NCBI RefSeq assembly: GCF_022829405.1
Contig: NZ_JAKSXW010000134.1
Coordinates: 62,001 to 126,000, forward strand
DNA: 64,000 nucleotides
Source of the DNA: Methylobacterium sp. J-076
GTDB lineage: Bacteria; Pseudomonadota; Alphaproteobacteria; Rhizobiales; Beijerinckiaceae
Direction: 5' to 3'
The notes beneath the pieces are model-generated. The model was not told the DNA's origin and did no database searches. It saw only the letters and a list, made by a program, of their open reading frames with translations. A program made the position numbers and the translations under genes. Of the stretch, positions 18,141-27,356 are shown piece after piece; the stretch's first letter is position 1; each line of letters begins with the position of its first letter.

Positions 18141-19022
18141 ATGAGCGAGATTCGTCCGCGCCGCAGCGTCCTCGCCATGCCGGGCTCCAATGCCCGGGCC
18201 ATCGAGAAGGCCCGCACCCTTCCCGTCGACGTGGTGCTGATCGACCTTGAGGACGGCACCGCCCCCGCCGCGAAGGCCGCCGCCCGGGAGGCCGTGGCCG
18301 CCGCCGTCGCCGCCCGCGGCTTCGGCCCCCGGGAGGTGGTGGTGCGGATCAACCCGCCCGAGACGGAGGACGGGGAGGCCGACCTCGCGGCCCTCGCCCC
18401 GGCGGCGCCCGATGCGGTGCTGGTGCCCAAGGTGCGCAGCTCCGAGACGCTGATCGCCGTCGGCTCGCGCCTGCGCCGGCTGGGGGCGCCGGCCGCCACC
18501 CGCATCTGGGCGATGATCGAGACGCCGATGGCGGTGGTGAACGCCGCCGAGATCGCCAGCGCCGCCCGGGACGTGGATGCCCGCCTCTCCGCGCTGATCG
18601 TCGGGCCGAACGACCTCCTCAAGGCCGGGCGCATCCCGCCCCCCGGCCGCGCCGCCCTGGTGCCGTGGCTGATGCAGGTCCTCGCCGCCGCCCGGGCCTA
18701 CGAGATCGAGGCCATCGACGGGGTGTTCACGAACTTCGCCGACGCGGCCGGCTTCGAGGCGGAGTGCCGCCAGGGGCGCGAACTCGGCTTCGACGGCAAG
18801 ATGCTGATCCACCCGAGCCAGATCGGCCCGGCCAACGCCGCCTTCGCCCCGGACGCGGAGGAGGTCGCCCTGGCCCGGAGGATCGCGACCGTGTTCGACG
18901 CCCCCGAGAACCAGGGGCTCGGCGTGGTCGGCGTCGAAGGCCGGATGGTCGAGCGGCTGCATGCCGAGGCGGCGCGGCGCATCCTGACGCTGGCCGAGGC
19001 GATCGCGCGGCGCGAAGGCTGA
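18141..19022 (+). CDS. HpcH/HpaI aldolase / CitE-like CoA-ester lyase
   Basis: A 293-residue TIM-barrel enzyme of the citrate lyase beta/malyl-CoA lyase family. Family motifs are RSVLAMPGSNARAIEKA at the N-terminus, LIDLEDGTAPAAK with the metal-binding acidic residues, VLVPKV, WAMIETPMAVVN, and DGKMLIHPSQIGPANAAF. Such enzymes cleave or hydrolyse (methyl)malyl- or citramalyl-CoA. In this bacterial group one paralogue acts as malyl-CoA thioesterase, but I cannot tell which reaction this copy performs. GGGGAGAC precedes the ATG. The dUTPase gene follows after 4 bp, so the two share a transcript. Confidence 0.85.
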   Translation: MSEIRPRRSVLAMPGSNARAIEKARTLPVDVVLIDLEDGTAPAAKAAAREAVAAAVAARGFGPREVVVRINPPETEDGEADLAALAPAAPDAVLVPKVRSSETLIAVGSRLRRLGAPAATRIWAMIETPMAVVNAAEIASAARDVDARLSALIVGPNDLLKAGRIPPPGRAALVPWLMQVLAAARAYEIEAIDGVFTNFADAAGFEAECRQGRELGFDGKMLIHPSQIGPANAAFAPDAEEVALARRIATVFDAPENQGLGVVGVEGRMVERLHAEAARRILTLAEAIARREG

Positions 19023-19026
19023 GGGG

Positions 19027-19494
19027 ATGGGCGACCTCCCCGCGGTCGGCCTGCGCCTGCACGACCCCCGGCTGCCCGGCTGGGGCTTCCCCCGCTGGGG
19101 CTCGGCCGCCGCCGCCGGGCTCGACCTCCATGCCTGCCTCGACGCGCCCCTGGACCTCGCCCCGCAGGCCGCCGCCCTCCTGATCCCCGCGGGATTCAGC
19201 CTGCTGATCCGCGACCCCGGCTGGTGCGGCCTCGTCTTCCCCCGCTCGGGGCGGGGCCACCGGGACGGCCTCGTGCTCGGCAACGGCACCGGCGTGATCG
19301 ACGCCGACTACGAGGGGCCGCTGATGATCTCGGCCTGGAACCGCGGGGCCGTCCCCGTGCGGATCGAGCCCGGCGAACGCATCGCCCAGCTCGTCTTCAC
19401 CCGCATCGCCCGGCCGGAGCTGACCCTCCTCGACGCCGACGACACACCGCCCTCCGCCCGCGGCGGCGGCGGCTTCGGGTCGAGCGGGCGGTAG
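19027..19494 (+). CDS. dut: dUTP diphosphatase (dUTPase)
   Basis: Hydrolyses dUTP to dUMP, keeping uracil out of DNA and supplying dTMP synthesis. The 155-residue protein has the trimeric dUTPase motifs: SAAAAGLDLHAC (motif 1), VFPRSGRGHRDGL (motif 2), LGNGTGVIDADYEGPL (motif 3, with the catalytic Asp), EPGERIAQLVF (motif 4), and the flexible Gly-rich tail ARGGGGFGSSG (motif 5). It starts 4 bp after the CitE-like gene. Confidence 0.93.
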   Translation: MGDLPAVGLRLHDPRLPGWGFPRWGSAAAAGLDLHACLDAPLDLAPQAAALLIPAGFSLLIRDPGWCGLVFPRSGRGHRDGLVLGNGTGVIDADYEGPLMISAWNRGAVPVRIEPGERIAQLVFTRIARPELTLLDADDTPPSARGGGGFGSSGR

Positions 19495-19794
19495 GCCCAC
19501 CTCCCACCTCAAGGCAGACCCATCGCGGCACGGGATGCCCGGCCTCCCCGGCCCGGGGGGGCTCGGACATCGCGCGCGGCTGCCCGCTCCCCTCGCCTGG
19601 GGAGGGCCGGCCGCGCGGAGTGCTCCGGCGATGCCCCGCGGCCCTGGGTGGCGTCGGCGCGCCCGCAAAGGCAGCCCGCCCGCGAAGCATTCGCACATTG
19701 AAGATGGAATACTTCGAAATCATCGTTGTTTCTGAAGGCTTTATCACATGCTATCGGGCGACTCACGACTGACACAACGTCGCAGGGCGCTTCG
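19495..19794. other. 300-bp intergenic leader before the TonB receptor
   Basis: No gene is visible here. The left half contains a GC-rich palindromic stretch (CCGCTCCCCTCGCCTGGGGAGGG, about 19584-19608) that looks like a fragment of a dispersed repeat. The right half (about 19690-19794) is markedly poorer in GC than its surroundings and includes GAAGATGGAATACTTC, an imperfect palindrome. An iron-dependent operator would be expected upstream of a siderophore receptor, and this palindrome is a candidate, but it does not match a consensus I can name with certainty. Confidence 0.35.
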
Positions 19795-22062
19795 ATGGAA
19801 CGGACACATAGACAACAAGACCGTCGGAATACCCGTGTACAATGCAGAATTTACGGCGGCCTGCGGCCCAAAATGGCACGCTCGGTCACCGCAATACTTG
19901 CCGCCACCGTCCCGATGATCAATCCCAGCCCCGGCCGGGCCGGGCCTCGGCAGGGGGAGGCCGACGCCGCGGTCACGCTGGATGCGCTCTCGGTGGAGGC
20001 CCGCGGCCCGGCGCGGCAGGCCGGCACGGGGGAGGCGGGTGGCCTGCCCCCGGCCTTCGCGGGCGGGCAGGTCGCCCGGGGCACCCGGCTCGGGCTCCTC
20101 GGCAACCGGGACTTCATGGAGACGCCGTTCAGCGCGGCGAGCTACACCGAGCGGACGATCCGCGACACGCAGGCGGTGAGCGTCGGCGATCTCCTGACGC
20201 GGACGGACCCGTCGGTGCGGGCCTCCATCGGCAGCGGCAACCGCTACGACGCGCTGACGATCCGCGGCTTCCGGGTCGACAACCGCGAGTTCGCCCTGAA
20301 CGGCCTCTACGGCCTCGTGCCGGATTACCGGATCAATCCGGCGCCCCTCGAACGGGTCGAGGTGCTGAAAGGCCCGGCGGCCTTCCTCTTCGGCGCGCCG
20401 ATCTACGGCAGCGTCGCCGGCACCGTGAACGTCGTCACCAAGCGGGCGGGGGAGGAGCCGCTGAACCGGGTGACGGTCGATTACGCCTCGCCCGCCCGGG
20501 GCGGGGCGCAGGTCGATCTGGCCCGGCGCTACGGCGACGCAAAGCAGGTGGGCGTGCGCATCAACGGCGCGGGGTTCGGGGGCGACACGCCCATCGACCG
20601 CACCGGCCAGCGCAACGGCGTCGGCTCCCTCGGCCTCGACTATGCCGGCGAGCGCCTCCGGCTCTTCGCCGACGTGATCTACCAGCACGACGCCTACGAC
20701 AGCCAGACGCGGGGCGGGAACCCCGTGCCGGATCTGCGCATCCCCCGCGCCCCCGATCCGCGCCGGAACATGTCTCAGGACTTCGATTTCTCCCGCGCCG
20801 ACAGCCTCACCGGGCTCGGCCGGGCGGAATACGACCTCACCCCGGACATCACCCTGTTCGGGGCATTGGGCGCCAACCGCTTCGCCTACGACAAGCAGGA
20901 GAACCCCGCCTTCACCCTCCTCGACGCCACGGGGCGGACGCGGGTGAACTCCGTCTTCCAGACCGGCGACACCGCCACGCTCTCGGGCGAGGCGGGGGTG
21001 CGGGGGCGCTTCGCGACGGGCGGGATCCGGCACGAGGTGGCCTTCACCGCCACGCGCCTCGACCAGGACCTGACGCTGGGGCAGACCACTTACGCGAACT
21101 ACCTCTCGAACCTCTACGCGCCGGTCCGCCTCGCCTCGCCGGGGCGGCCGCTCGCGGCGGGCACCTTCCCCCTCGGCCGGTCGAGCTACAACCGGATGAC
21201 GAGCTACGGCGTCTCCGACACCATGACCTTCGCCGACGGACTGGTGGAGCTGCTGGTGGGGGCGCGGCGGCAGGAGATCGACACCGGCAACAACGCCCCG
21301 GTCACCGGCCTCGTCACCAGCGCCTACGACAGGTCCGCGACGACCCCGGCTCTGGGCCTCGTCCTGCGGCCGACCGAGGCCCTCTCCCTCTACGCCAACA
21401 CCGTCCAGGGCCTCACCGCCCTGCGGGCTCCGGGCACGGCGGTAAATTCCGGGCAGGCCTTCGCCCCGGCCCGGTCGCGGCAATACGAGGTCGGCGCGAA
21501 GCTCGACTTCACGACCTTCGGCGCCACCCTCTCGGCCTTCCAGATCACCAACCCGGCGGGCAACGTCGATCCGCTGAGCCAGATCTACGGCGTGGGCGGC
21601 ACCCAGCGGAACCGCGGCTTCGAGGCCACGCTGTTCGGCGAGGTGGCGCCGGACCTGCGGGTCATCGCCGGCGCGACCCTGCTCGACGCCCGCTGGCAGC
21701 GGACCCGGGGCGGGCTCTACGACGGCAACCCCGCCACCGGGGCGCCGCGCGTCCAGGCCACCACCGGCCTCGAATGGGACACGCCGTTCCTGCGCGGCCT
21801 CACCGCCCTCGCCACCGTGGTCTACACGGGCTCGTCCTATGCCGGCACGACCTTCACCAGGCTGCCGTTCTCGAAGATCCCCGACTGGACGAGCGTGGAT
21901 CTCGGCCTGCGCTACACGACGCGGGTGGGGGACAAGCCGGTGACGCTGCGCGCCACGGTGACGAACGCCGCCGACCGGCACTTCTGGATCGCCAACCCGA
22001 ACGGCGCCCTGATCCTCGGGGCGCCCCGGACGGTCTGGCTGTCGGCCTCGCTGGATTACTGA
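19795..22062 (+). CDS. TonB-dependent siderophore receptor
   Basis: An outer-membrane gated barrel importing an iron-siderophore or similar ligand with TonB/ExbBD energy, 755 residues from ATG 19795 (729 from ATG 19873). The hydrophobic signal core is ARSVTAILAATVPMI. A TonB-box-like VTLDALSVEA follows, then the plug domain with DALTIRGFRVDNREFALNG, PLERVEVLKGPAAFLFG and GTVNVVTKRA. The rest is beta-barrel, ending in the aromatic YTTR...SLDY terminus. Upstream DNA is low in GC. The ligand is unknown. No siderophore biosynthesis or ABC uptake genes lie nearby, so it works with partners elsewhere. Confidence 0.9.
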   Translation: MERTHRQQDRRNTRVQCRIYGGLRPKMARSVTAILAATVPMINPSPGRAGPRQGEADAAVTLDALSVEARGPARQAGTGEAGGLPPAFAGGQVARGTRLGLLGNRDFMETPFSAASYTERTIRDTQAVSVGDLLTRTDPSVRASIGSGNRYDALTIRGFRVDNREFALNGLYGLVPDYRINPAPLERVEVLKGPAAFLFGAPIYGSVAGTVNVVTKRAGEEPLNRVTVDYASPARGGAQVDLARRYGDAKQVGVRINGAGFGGDTPIDRTGQRNGVGSLGLDYAGERLRLFADVIYQHDAYDSQTRGGNPVPDLRIPRAPDPRRNMSQDFDFSRADSLTGLGRAEYDLTPDITLFGALGANRFAYDKQENPAFTLLDATGRTRVNSVFQTGDTATLSGEAGVRGRFATGGIRHEVAFTATRLDQDLTLGQTTYANYLSNLYAPVRLASPGRPLAAGTFPLGRSSYNRMTSYGVSDTMTFADGLVELLVGARRQEIDTGNNAPVTGLVTSAYDRSATTPALGLVLRPTEALSLYANTVQGLTALRAPGTAVNSGQAFAPARSRQYEVGAKLDFTTFGATLSAFQITNPAGNVDPLSQIYGVGGTQRNRGFEATLFGEVAPDLRVIAGATLLDARWQRTRGGLYDGNPATGAPRVQATTGLEWDTPFLRGLTALATVVYTGSSYAGTTFTRLPFSKIPDWTSVDLGLRYTTRVGDKPVTLRATVTNAADRHFWIANPNGALILGAPRTVWLSASLDY

Positions 22063-22063
22063 G

Positions 22064-22105
22064 GCGTCGGCCTCAGGCGCGCAGGGCTTCGCCCGGGGCC
22101 GACGC
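22064..22105. terminator. Inverted repeat between convergent genes
   Basis: GCGTCGGCC and GGCCGACGC form a 9-bp stem between the stop of the TonB receptor and the stop of the DUF815 gene. No T-run is seen on either side. A role as a bidirectional terminator is plausible from position only. Confidence 0.4.
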
Positions 22106-22116
22106 GGCGATCGATG

Positions 22117-22992
22117 TCACTCCAGGGTCTTCCCCATCCGCCCGGCGAGGTCCTGGATGTACTGGAACGCCGTGCGGCCGGAGCGGTGGCCCCGCGTGGT
22201 GGCCCATTCCAGGGCCTCGGCGCGCAGGCGCTCGGGGGCGATCTCCAGGCCGTAGCGCCGGGCGTAGGCGTCGATCATCGCGAGGTAGTCGTCCTGGCTG
22301 CACTTGTGGAAGCCGAGCCAGAGGCCGAACCGGTCGGAGAGGGAGACCTTCTCCTCCACCGCCTCGCCGGGGTTGATCGCCGTGGACCGCTCGTTCTCCA
22401 TCATGTCGCGGGCGAGCAGGTGGCGGCGGTTCGAGGTGGCGTAGAACAGCACGTTCGCCGGGCGGCCCTCGATGCCGCCGTCGAGCGCCGTCTTGAGGGA
22501 CTTGTAGGACGTGTCATCGGCATCGAACGACAGGTCGTCGCAATAGACCAACCAGCGGTGCGGATCGGGCCGGAGCAGGGCCATCAGGTCGGGCAGGGCC
22601 TCGATGTCCTCCCGGTGGATCTCCACGAGCTTCATCGGCCGGCTGCCCGCGGGGCGCCGGGCGTTGATGTCCGCATGGGCCGCCTTCACCAGGGACGACT
22701 TGCCCATGCCCCGCGCCCCCCAGAGGAGGGCGTTGTTGGCCGGCAGGCCCCGGGCGAATCGCTCGGTGTTCTCGACCAGGATCTCCCGGGCCCGGTCGAT
22801 GCCGGTGAGCAGGGCCATGTCCACGTGGGCCACCGCCGGCACCGGCACCAGCCGCCGCTCCGGCCCCCAGAGGAAGGCGTCCGCCGCGCCGGGGTCGAAG
22901 GCCGGCGGGGCAGGGGGCGCCGCCCGCTCCAGGGCGGTGGCGATGCGCTCCAGCAGGGGCATCAGGGCGTCGAGGGTGGCGGGGCTTGTCAT
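22117..22992 (-). CDS. DUF815 family AAA+ ATPase
   Basis: A 291-residue P-loop ATPase of unknown role. Walker A is LLWGARGMGKSSLVKA, Walker B LVYCDDLSFD, and an AAA-type sensor follows in VLFYATSNRRHLLARDMMEN. The DUF815 signature SLSDRFGLWLGFHKCSQDDY is clear. ATG 22992 is chosen since upstream codons run into repeat DNA. In several Rhizobiales I recall this gene standing just upstream of yajC-secDF; here it lies 8 kb away on the other side of serS. Confidence 0.88.
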   Translation of the reverse strand: MTSPATLDALMPLLERIATALERAAPPAPPAFDPGAADAFLWGPERRLVPVPAVAHVDMALLTGIDRAREILVENTERFARGLPANNALLWGARGMGKSSLVKAAHADINARRPAGSRPMKLVEIHREDIEALPDLMALLRPDPHRWLVYCDDLSFDADDTSYKSLKTALDGGIEGRPANVLFYATSNRRHLLARDMMENERSTAINPGEAVEEKVSLSDRFGLWLGFHKCSQDDYLAMIDAYARRYGLEIAPERLRAEALEWATTRGHRSGRTAFQYIQDLAGRMGKTLE

Positions 22993-23053
22993 GGGGCGTG
23001 TCACTGAATCGGGCCTTGCCACATAAGGCGAGCCGGCCGTGAGTGCACGCAGG

Positions 23054-23220
23054 TTCTCCCTCCCCCCTCTGCGGGGGGAGGGTGGCCCCCGGCAGGGGGT
23101 CGGGAGAGGGGAGCGACGCATCCGGACAGGTCGCGATGGGCCTCACATCCTGACCCGTCGCGCGGCCCCCCTCCCGCCCTGCCTTCGCAGAGCCCCCTTC
23201 CCCGCAGAGGGGGGAGGGTC
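23054..23220. repeat. Palindromic intergenic repeats, family 2 (copy b), upstream of serS
   Basis: Bases 23056-23113 are related to the reverse complement of the element between nuoL and nuoM (shared CCCCCCTCTGCGGGGGGAGG and GTCGGGAGAGGGGAG). A second palindromic arm, CCCCGCAGAGGGGGGAGGG, closes it at about 23200-23219. The 322-bp gap between the divergent DUF815 and serS genes is therefore mostly repeat. The serS promoter must lie within or just after it; I see no clear -35/-10. Confidence 0.75.
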
Positions 23221-23314
23221 ACTGAGCGGCACGCCCGCTTGTCCCGCCCGGCGCGATGCGGCAAAGCGGGGCCAGCGCGGGCCACGCCCCTGTGGCCCGA
23301 CCCGAGCCGATCCG

Positions 23315-24649
23315 ATGCACGACATCCGCGCCATCCGGGAGAACCCGGACGCCTTCGACCGCGATCTCCAGCGCCGGGGCCTGCCCCCCCTCTCGGCCGA
23401 GCTGATCGCCCTCGACGAGGCGCGCAAGGGTGCGGTCTCGGCCGCCCAGGCCAACCAGGAGCGCCGCAACGCGCTGGCCAAGGAGATCGGCGGCGCCAAG
23501 AAGGCCAAGGACGAGGACCGCGCCGCCGCGCTGATGGCCGAGGTCGCCGCCCTGAAGGAGGCCGGGCCCGGCCTGGAGGCCGCGCAGGGCGAGGCCGGCA
23601 AGGTCCTCGACGCGCGGCTCGCCGCCATCCCCAACCGCCCCAAGGCCGACGTGCCGGAGGGTGCCGACGAGCACGGCAACGTCGTCTACCGCAGCCACGC
23701 CTCCACCCGCGAACGGCTGAGCGAGGGCAAGGAGCATTTCGAGCTCGGTGAGGCCATGGGCCTCATGGATTTCGAGACCGCCGCCAAGCTCTCCGGCTCG
23801 CGCTTCGTGGTGCTGAAGGGCCAGCTCGCCCGGCTGGAGCGGGCGCTCGGCCAGTTCATGCTCGACCTGCACACGCAGGAGCACGGATACCTGGAGGTCG
23901 CCCCGCCGGTCCTGGTCCGCGACGAGGCGATGTTCGGCACGGCGCAGTTGCCGAAGTTCGAGGACGACCAGTTCGCCGTGGTCGATGGGCAGAGTTTGCG
24001 GACGGCGCAGGACGACCCGCAGGGCTTCGCGGCGCAGCCGCGCCGCTGGCTCGTCCCCACCGCCGAGGTGCCGCTGACGAACCTCGTCCGCGAATCGATT
24101 CTCCGCGAGGAGGAGCTGCCCCTGCGCTTCACCGCGCTCACCCCCTGCTTCCGGGCCGAGGCCGGGGCGGCGGGGCGCGACACGCGCGGAATGCTGCGCC
24201 AGCACCAGTTCCACAAGGTCGAGCTGGTCTCGATCACCACGCCCGAGGCGTCGGCCGACGAGCACGAGCGGATGCTCACCTGCGCCGAGGCGGTCCTCAA
24301 AAAACTCGACCTGCCCTACCGGGTGATGACCCTCTGCACCGGCGACATGGGCTTCGCCAGCCAGAAGACCTACGACATCGAGGTCTGGGTGCCGGGCCAG
24401 CGGACCTACCGGGAGATCTCCTCCTGCTCGGTCTGCGGCGATTTCCAGGCCCGGCGGATGCAGGCCCGCTACCGGGGCAAGGACGGGAAGCCGGCCTTCG
24501 TCCACACCCTCAACGGCTCGGGGGTGGCGGTGGGCCGCGCCCTGATCGCCGTCCTCGAGAACTATCAGAATCCCGACGGGAGCATCACGGTCCCGTCCGC
24601 CCTCGCGCCCTATATGGGCGGCCTCCACCGGATCGAAGGACCCCGCTAG
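23315..24649 (+). CDS. serS: Serine--tRNA ligase
   Basis: Charges tRNA-Ser (and tRNA-Sec where present); 444 residues. The N-terminal coiled-coil arm that grips the tRNA variable loop spans about residues 28-100 ([20 protein letters not shown]). Class II synthetase motifs follow: motif 2 as [20 protein letters not shown] with HQFHKVEL, and motif 3 as [21 protein letters not shown] 23315 gives the standard [19 protein letters not shown]-terminus. The stop codon TAG is directly followed by the surE ATG with no gap. Confidence 0.96.
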   Translation: MHDIRAIRENPDAFDRDLQRRGLPPLSAELIALDEARKGAVSAAQANQERRNALAKEIGGAKKAKDEDRAAALMAEVAALKEAGPGLEAAQGEAGKVLDARLAAIPNRPKADVPEGADEHGNVVYRSHASTRERLSEGKEHFELGEAMGLMDFETAAKLSGSRFVVLKGQLARLERALGQFMLDLHTQEHGYLEVAPPVLVRDEAMFGTAQLPKFEDDQFAVVDGQSLRTAQDDPQGFAAQPRRWLVPTAEVPLTNLVRESILREEELPLRFTALTPCFRAEAGAAGRDTRGMLRQHQFHKVELVSITTPEASADEHERMLTCAEAVLKKLDLPYRVMTLCTGDMGFASQKTYDIEVWVPGQRTYREISSCSVCGDFQARRMQARYRGKDGKPAFVHTLNGSGVAVGRALIAVLENYQNPDGSITVPSALAPYMGGLHRIEGPR

Positions 24650-25414
24650 ATGCGCATCCTCGTCACCAACGACGACGGCATTCACGCGCCGGGCCTCGCC
24701 ACCCTGGAAGAGATCGCCCGCGAACTGTCGGACGACGTCTGGGTGGTGGCCCCCGAGAGCGACCAGTCGGGCGTGTCGCACTCGCTCTCCCTCAACGATC
24801 CCCTGCGCCTGCGGCAGGCCGGGGAGACGCGCTTCGCCGTGAAGGGCACGCCCTCCGATTGCGTGATCCTCGGCATCCGCCACATCCTGGCGGAGAAGGG
24901 GCCGGACCTCGTGCTGTCCGGCGTCAACCGCGGCCAGAACGTCGCCGAGGACGTGACCTATTCGGGCACCATCGCCGCGGCGATGGAGGGGACGATCCTC
25001 GGCGTGCGCTCCATCGCCCTGAGCCAGGCCTACGGGGCCGGCGGGCGGCAGGCGCTCAAGTGGGATTGCGCCCGCACCCACGGGCCTTCGGTGATCCGCA
25101 AGATCCTCGACACGGGCATCGAGCCGGGCATCCTGGTCAACGTGAACTTCCCCGATTGCGCGCCGGAGGAGGTCCAGGGCATCGCGGTGGCGGCGCAGGG
25201 GTTCCGCAACCAGGCGCTGCTGTCGATCGACGCCCGGGTCGACGGGCGCGGCAACCCGTATTTCTGGCTCGCCTTCGCCAAGGCCCGGTTCGAGCCGGGC
25301 CACGGCTCCGACCTGAAGGCCATCGCCGACAAGCGCATCTCGGTGACGCCGCTGCGCCTCGACCTCACCGACGAGCCGACGCTCACCCGCTTCGCCCAGG
25401 CCTTCGCGGAATGA
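24650..25414 (+). CDS. surE: 5'/3'-nucleotidase SurE
   Basis: A metal-dependent nucleotidase/exopolyphosphatase linked to stationary-phase survival, 254 residues. The metal site is formed by ILVTNDDGI (Asp8, Asp9), the conserved serine in [12 protein letters not shown], and the asparagine in [11 protein letters not shown]. The stretch [12 protein letters not shown] is also diagnostic. It begins the base after the serS stop and its own stop overlaps the pcm start as ATGA, so the three genes are translationally coupled. Confidence 0.95.
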   Translation: MRILVTNDDGIHAPGLATLEEIARELSDDVWVVAPESDQSGVSHSLSLNDPLRLRQAGETRFAVKGTPSDCVILGIRHILAEKGPDLVLSGVNRGQNVAEDVTYSGTIAAAMEGTILGVRSIALSQAYGAGGRQALKWDCARTHGPSVIRKILDTGIEPGILVNVNFPDCAPEEVQGIAVAAQGFRNQALLSIDARVDGRGNPYFWLAFAKARFEPGHGSDLKAIADKRISVTPLRLDLTDEPTLTRFAQAFAE

Positions 25415-26055
25415 CCACCGCGCGGGACGAGGCGGGCTCCATCGACGACGCCGCCTTCGTCCTCGCGCTGCGCGAGAAGGGCCTACGGGACATTGCCGTG
25501 CTGCGGGCGATGGAGCGGGTGCCCCGCGGGACCTTCGCCCCGGAGGCGCACCGGGAGCAGGCGCGGTGGGACATCGCCCTGCCGCTGCCCTGCGGCGCCA
25601 CCATGACGGCCCCCTCGTCGGTGGCGGCGATGCTGACGCGGCTCAAGCTCGAACCCGGCCAGCGGGTGATGGAGATCGGCGCGGGCTCCGGCTACGTCAC
25701 GGCCCTGCTCGACCGCCTCGGGGCGGGGGCGGTGCTGAGCCTCGAACGCTACCGCACCCTCGCGGAGGACGCCGCCGCGCGCCTCGCGGACCTGCCCGGG
25801 GTGCATGTGGTCCAGGCCGACGCCCTGGCGCCGTCCCTGCCGGATGGCGGGTTCGACCGCATCCTCGTGAACGGCTGCGTGGAGGCGGTGCCGGAGCACT
25901 GGCTCGCGGCCCTGGAACCGGGCGGCCGCCTCGTCACCGGCCTCACCGTGGACGGCCTCTGCCGCCTCGCCTCCGTCGGGGCGGACGGCACGCGGGACAC
26001 CGGCCCAGCGATCCGCCTCGCCGCCCTGGTACCGGGGCTGGCACGGGTGTTGTGA
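25411..26055 (+). CDS. pcm: Protein-L-isoaspartate O-methyltransferase
   Basis: Repairs isoaspartyl damage in proteins using S-adenosylmethionine; 214 residues. The SAM-binding motif I is [19 protein letters not shown]. Upstream, [11 protein letters not shown] replaces the common SQPYIVA-type motif that leads into the fold. Motif II is [18 protein letters not shown] and motif [14 protein letters not shown]. In canonical Pcm the second motif reads ITAAxxxxP; Asn-Gly-Cys here is a divergence, so substrate specificity is less certain. It overlaps surE by 4 bp (ATGA). Confidence 0.85.
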   Translation: MTTARDEAGSIDDAAFVLALREKGLRDIAVLRAMERVPRGTFAPEAHREQARWDIALPLPCGATMTAPSSVAAMLTRLKLEPGQRVMEIGAGSGYVTALLDRLGAGAVLSLERYRTLAEDAAARLADLPGVHVVQADALAPSLPDGGFDRILVNGCVEAVPEHWLAALEPGGRLVTGLTVDGLCRLASVGADGTRDTGPAIRLAALVPGLARVL

Positions 26056-26103
26056 CGGCAAAAGCCCTCGCGCGGACAGGGGCTTGGCGGCATCTTATTC
26101 CCC

Positions 26104-26472
26104 ATGCCGGTGGATATGCAGGCCGAGCCTGACCTTCCCTTGCGCGACCTCGACCGCGTCGCGCTGACGGCTGCGGCCGTCACGGATGACGGCGACCGGA
26201 TCGAGGCCGGGCGGCAGGGCACCATCGTGGGGGTCTGGCGCGAGGGCGCCACCTACGAGGTCGAATTCGCCGACCCGCCCGGCGCGTCGGCGACGGCGGC
26301 CACACTTGCGGCTCGTGGAGCACGGACCCGCTTGAGCGACCTGCCCTGGCCGTCGCGCTTCTCGCTCGACCCGCGCAAGGTCGTCCATCACCCTCACGCG
26401 GTAAGCCTTGTCGGGGTTCCCAAAGGGCCGCGCCCTTTGGCGGGTGCAGGGCGGCGCCCTGCTGACCCCTAG
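26104..26472 (+). CDS. DUF4926-type small protein with probable frameshifted C-terminus
   Basis: The open frame gives 122 residues. The first 60 match the small DUF4926 fold: DLDRVALTAAAVTDDGD, GRQGTIVGVWREGATYEVEF. After GASATAA (about base 26295) the frame turns into Arg-rich sequence and runs through a palindromic repeat (26420-26462). In the +1 frame the bases read HLRLVEHGPA and stop at 26335, which looks like the expected family ending. I infer a one-base frameshift, or a sequencing error, near 26290-26300. The true product was probably about 76 residues. Function is unknown. Confidence 0.6.
   Translation: MPVDMQAEPDLPLRDLDRVALTAAAVTDDGDRIEAGRQGTIVGVWREGATYEVEFADPPGASATAATLAARGARTRLSDLPWPSRFSLDPRKVVHHPHAVSLVGVPKGPRPLAGAGRRPADP
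26420..26462. repeat. Twin hairpin element between convergent genes (family 5)
   Basis: Two adjacent perfect hairpins: CCAAAGGGC/GCCCTTTGG (9 bp, loop CGC) and GCAGGGC/GCCCTGC (7 bp, loop GGC). They lie at the meeting point of a plus-strand gene and the minus-strand phytoene-synthase-like gene. The pair resembles a mobile palindromic unit and may also end transcription from both sides. Confidence 0.65.
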
Positions 26473-27356
26473 CCGATATTCCTCGAGGCCCGCCACAGGC
26501 GCCACACCCGGCGCCAGCGGGGCAGGTCGATGGTGGTGTTGAGGGGATCGTAGGAGGTCCGGTCCATCGCCGTCAGGTGGGGCTCCACCAGGGCGACGGG
26601 CAGGAAGGCGGTGCGGGCGGCGGGGGCGATGGTCGCGCGCCCGGCCTCGTAGGCGGCGAGGTGCTGCCGCGCGAGGCCGCGGAGGTCCGCGCAGACCCCG
26701 CGCAGGCCGGGGCCGCCCCGGCCGGTGACGATGTCCTCGCGGGTGACCCCGTAACGGGCGAGGATGTCGTGGGGCAGGTAGACCTGGCCCGCGCGGGAAT
26801 GCCAGGGCAGGGCGCGCAGCAGGCCGGTGATCCCGTAGGCGACGCCCGCATGCCCGGCCGCCGCCGCGCCGCCGGGCTCGGCGCCGCCGCCGATGATCAG
26901 GCTCGCGATCCGGAACAGGGCCGAGGCGGTCTCGCCACAATAGCCCTCCAGGTCGTTCACCCGCGGCATCGGATCCTCGTAGAGGTCGAAGACGCGGGCA
27001 TCGATCAGGTCCACGAAGGGCTGGCGGCTCAGGCGGCCGGCCCGGATCGCCTCCTCCAGGGCCGCCGCCACGGGGTTGGCCTTCACGTCGCCCCGCGCCT
27101 CGCCCTGGAGGGCGTCGCGCCACCATTGCAGGCGGATCTCCCCGGCCATGGGGTTCGAGGCGGCCTCGCGCACCCGCGCCACCGTGAGGCTGAAGGCGTA
27201 GAGGGCGAAGAGGTGCGGCCGGGCCGCGGCCGGGGCGAACAGGGTGGCGAGGTAGCGGTCCGGGTCGCCCTCGCGGACCAGCGCCTCGCAATGGGCCTGC
27301 GCGAAGGGCAGGCCGGTCTCGGCCGGAGCGTCCTGGTCCCGCGCCGCCTCGGCCAT
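26469..27356 (-). CDS. Phytoene/squalene synthase family protein, NDUFAF6-like and probably non-catalytic
   Basis: A 295-residue member of the squalene/phytoene synthase fold. The places where true synthases carry Asp-rich metal motifs are blank. The first reads YAFSLTVARVREAASNP where DDxxDE would be expected. The second reads GLLRALPWHSRAGQVYLP where NILRDxxED would be. The structural YLP and the EIRLQWWRDAL stretch remain. The same loss marks the mitochondrial complex I assembly factor NDUFAF6. Its start overlaps the stop of the NDUFAF3-like gene (TGATG), implying coupled translation. A role in complex I assembly, not carotenoid synthesis, is my inference from fold, motif loss and neighbour. 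Confidence 0.8.
   Translation of the reverse strand: MAEAARDQDAPAETGLPFAQAHCEALVREGDPDRYLATLFAPAAARPHLFALYAFSLTVARVREAASNPMAGEIRLQWWRDALQGEARGDVKANPVAAALEEAIRAGRLSRQPFVDLIDARVFDLYEDPMPRVNDLEGYCGETASALFRIASLIIGGGAEPGGAAAAGHAGVAYGITGLLRALPWHSRAGQVYLPHDILARYGVTREDIVTGRGGPGLRGVCADLRGLARQHLAAYEAGRATIAPAARTAFLPVALVEPHLTAMDRTSYDPLNTTIDLPRWRRVWRLWRASRNIG

Noticed and set aside
23054..23220. Clustered palindromes considered as a CRISPR array or attachment site
   Set aside because: Only two arms with different flanks and a related element elsewhere; no regular spacing, no cas genes, no integrase.
26469..27356. Carotenoid or hopanoid pathway gene
   Set aside because: Both Asp-rich catalytic motifs are missing and no partner genes are present; the neighbours point to complex I assembly.
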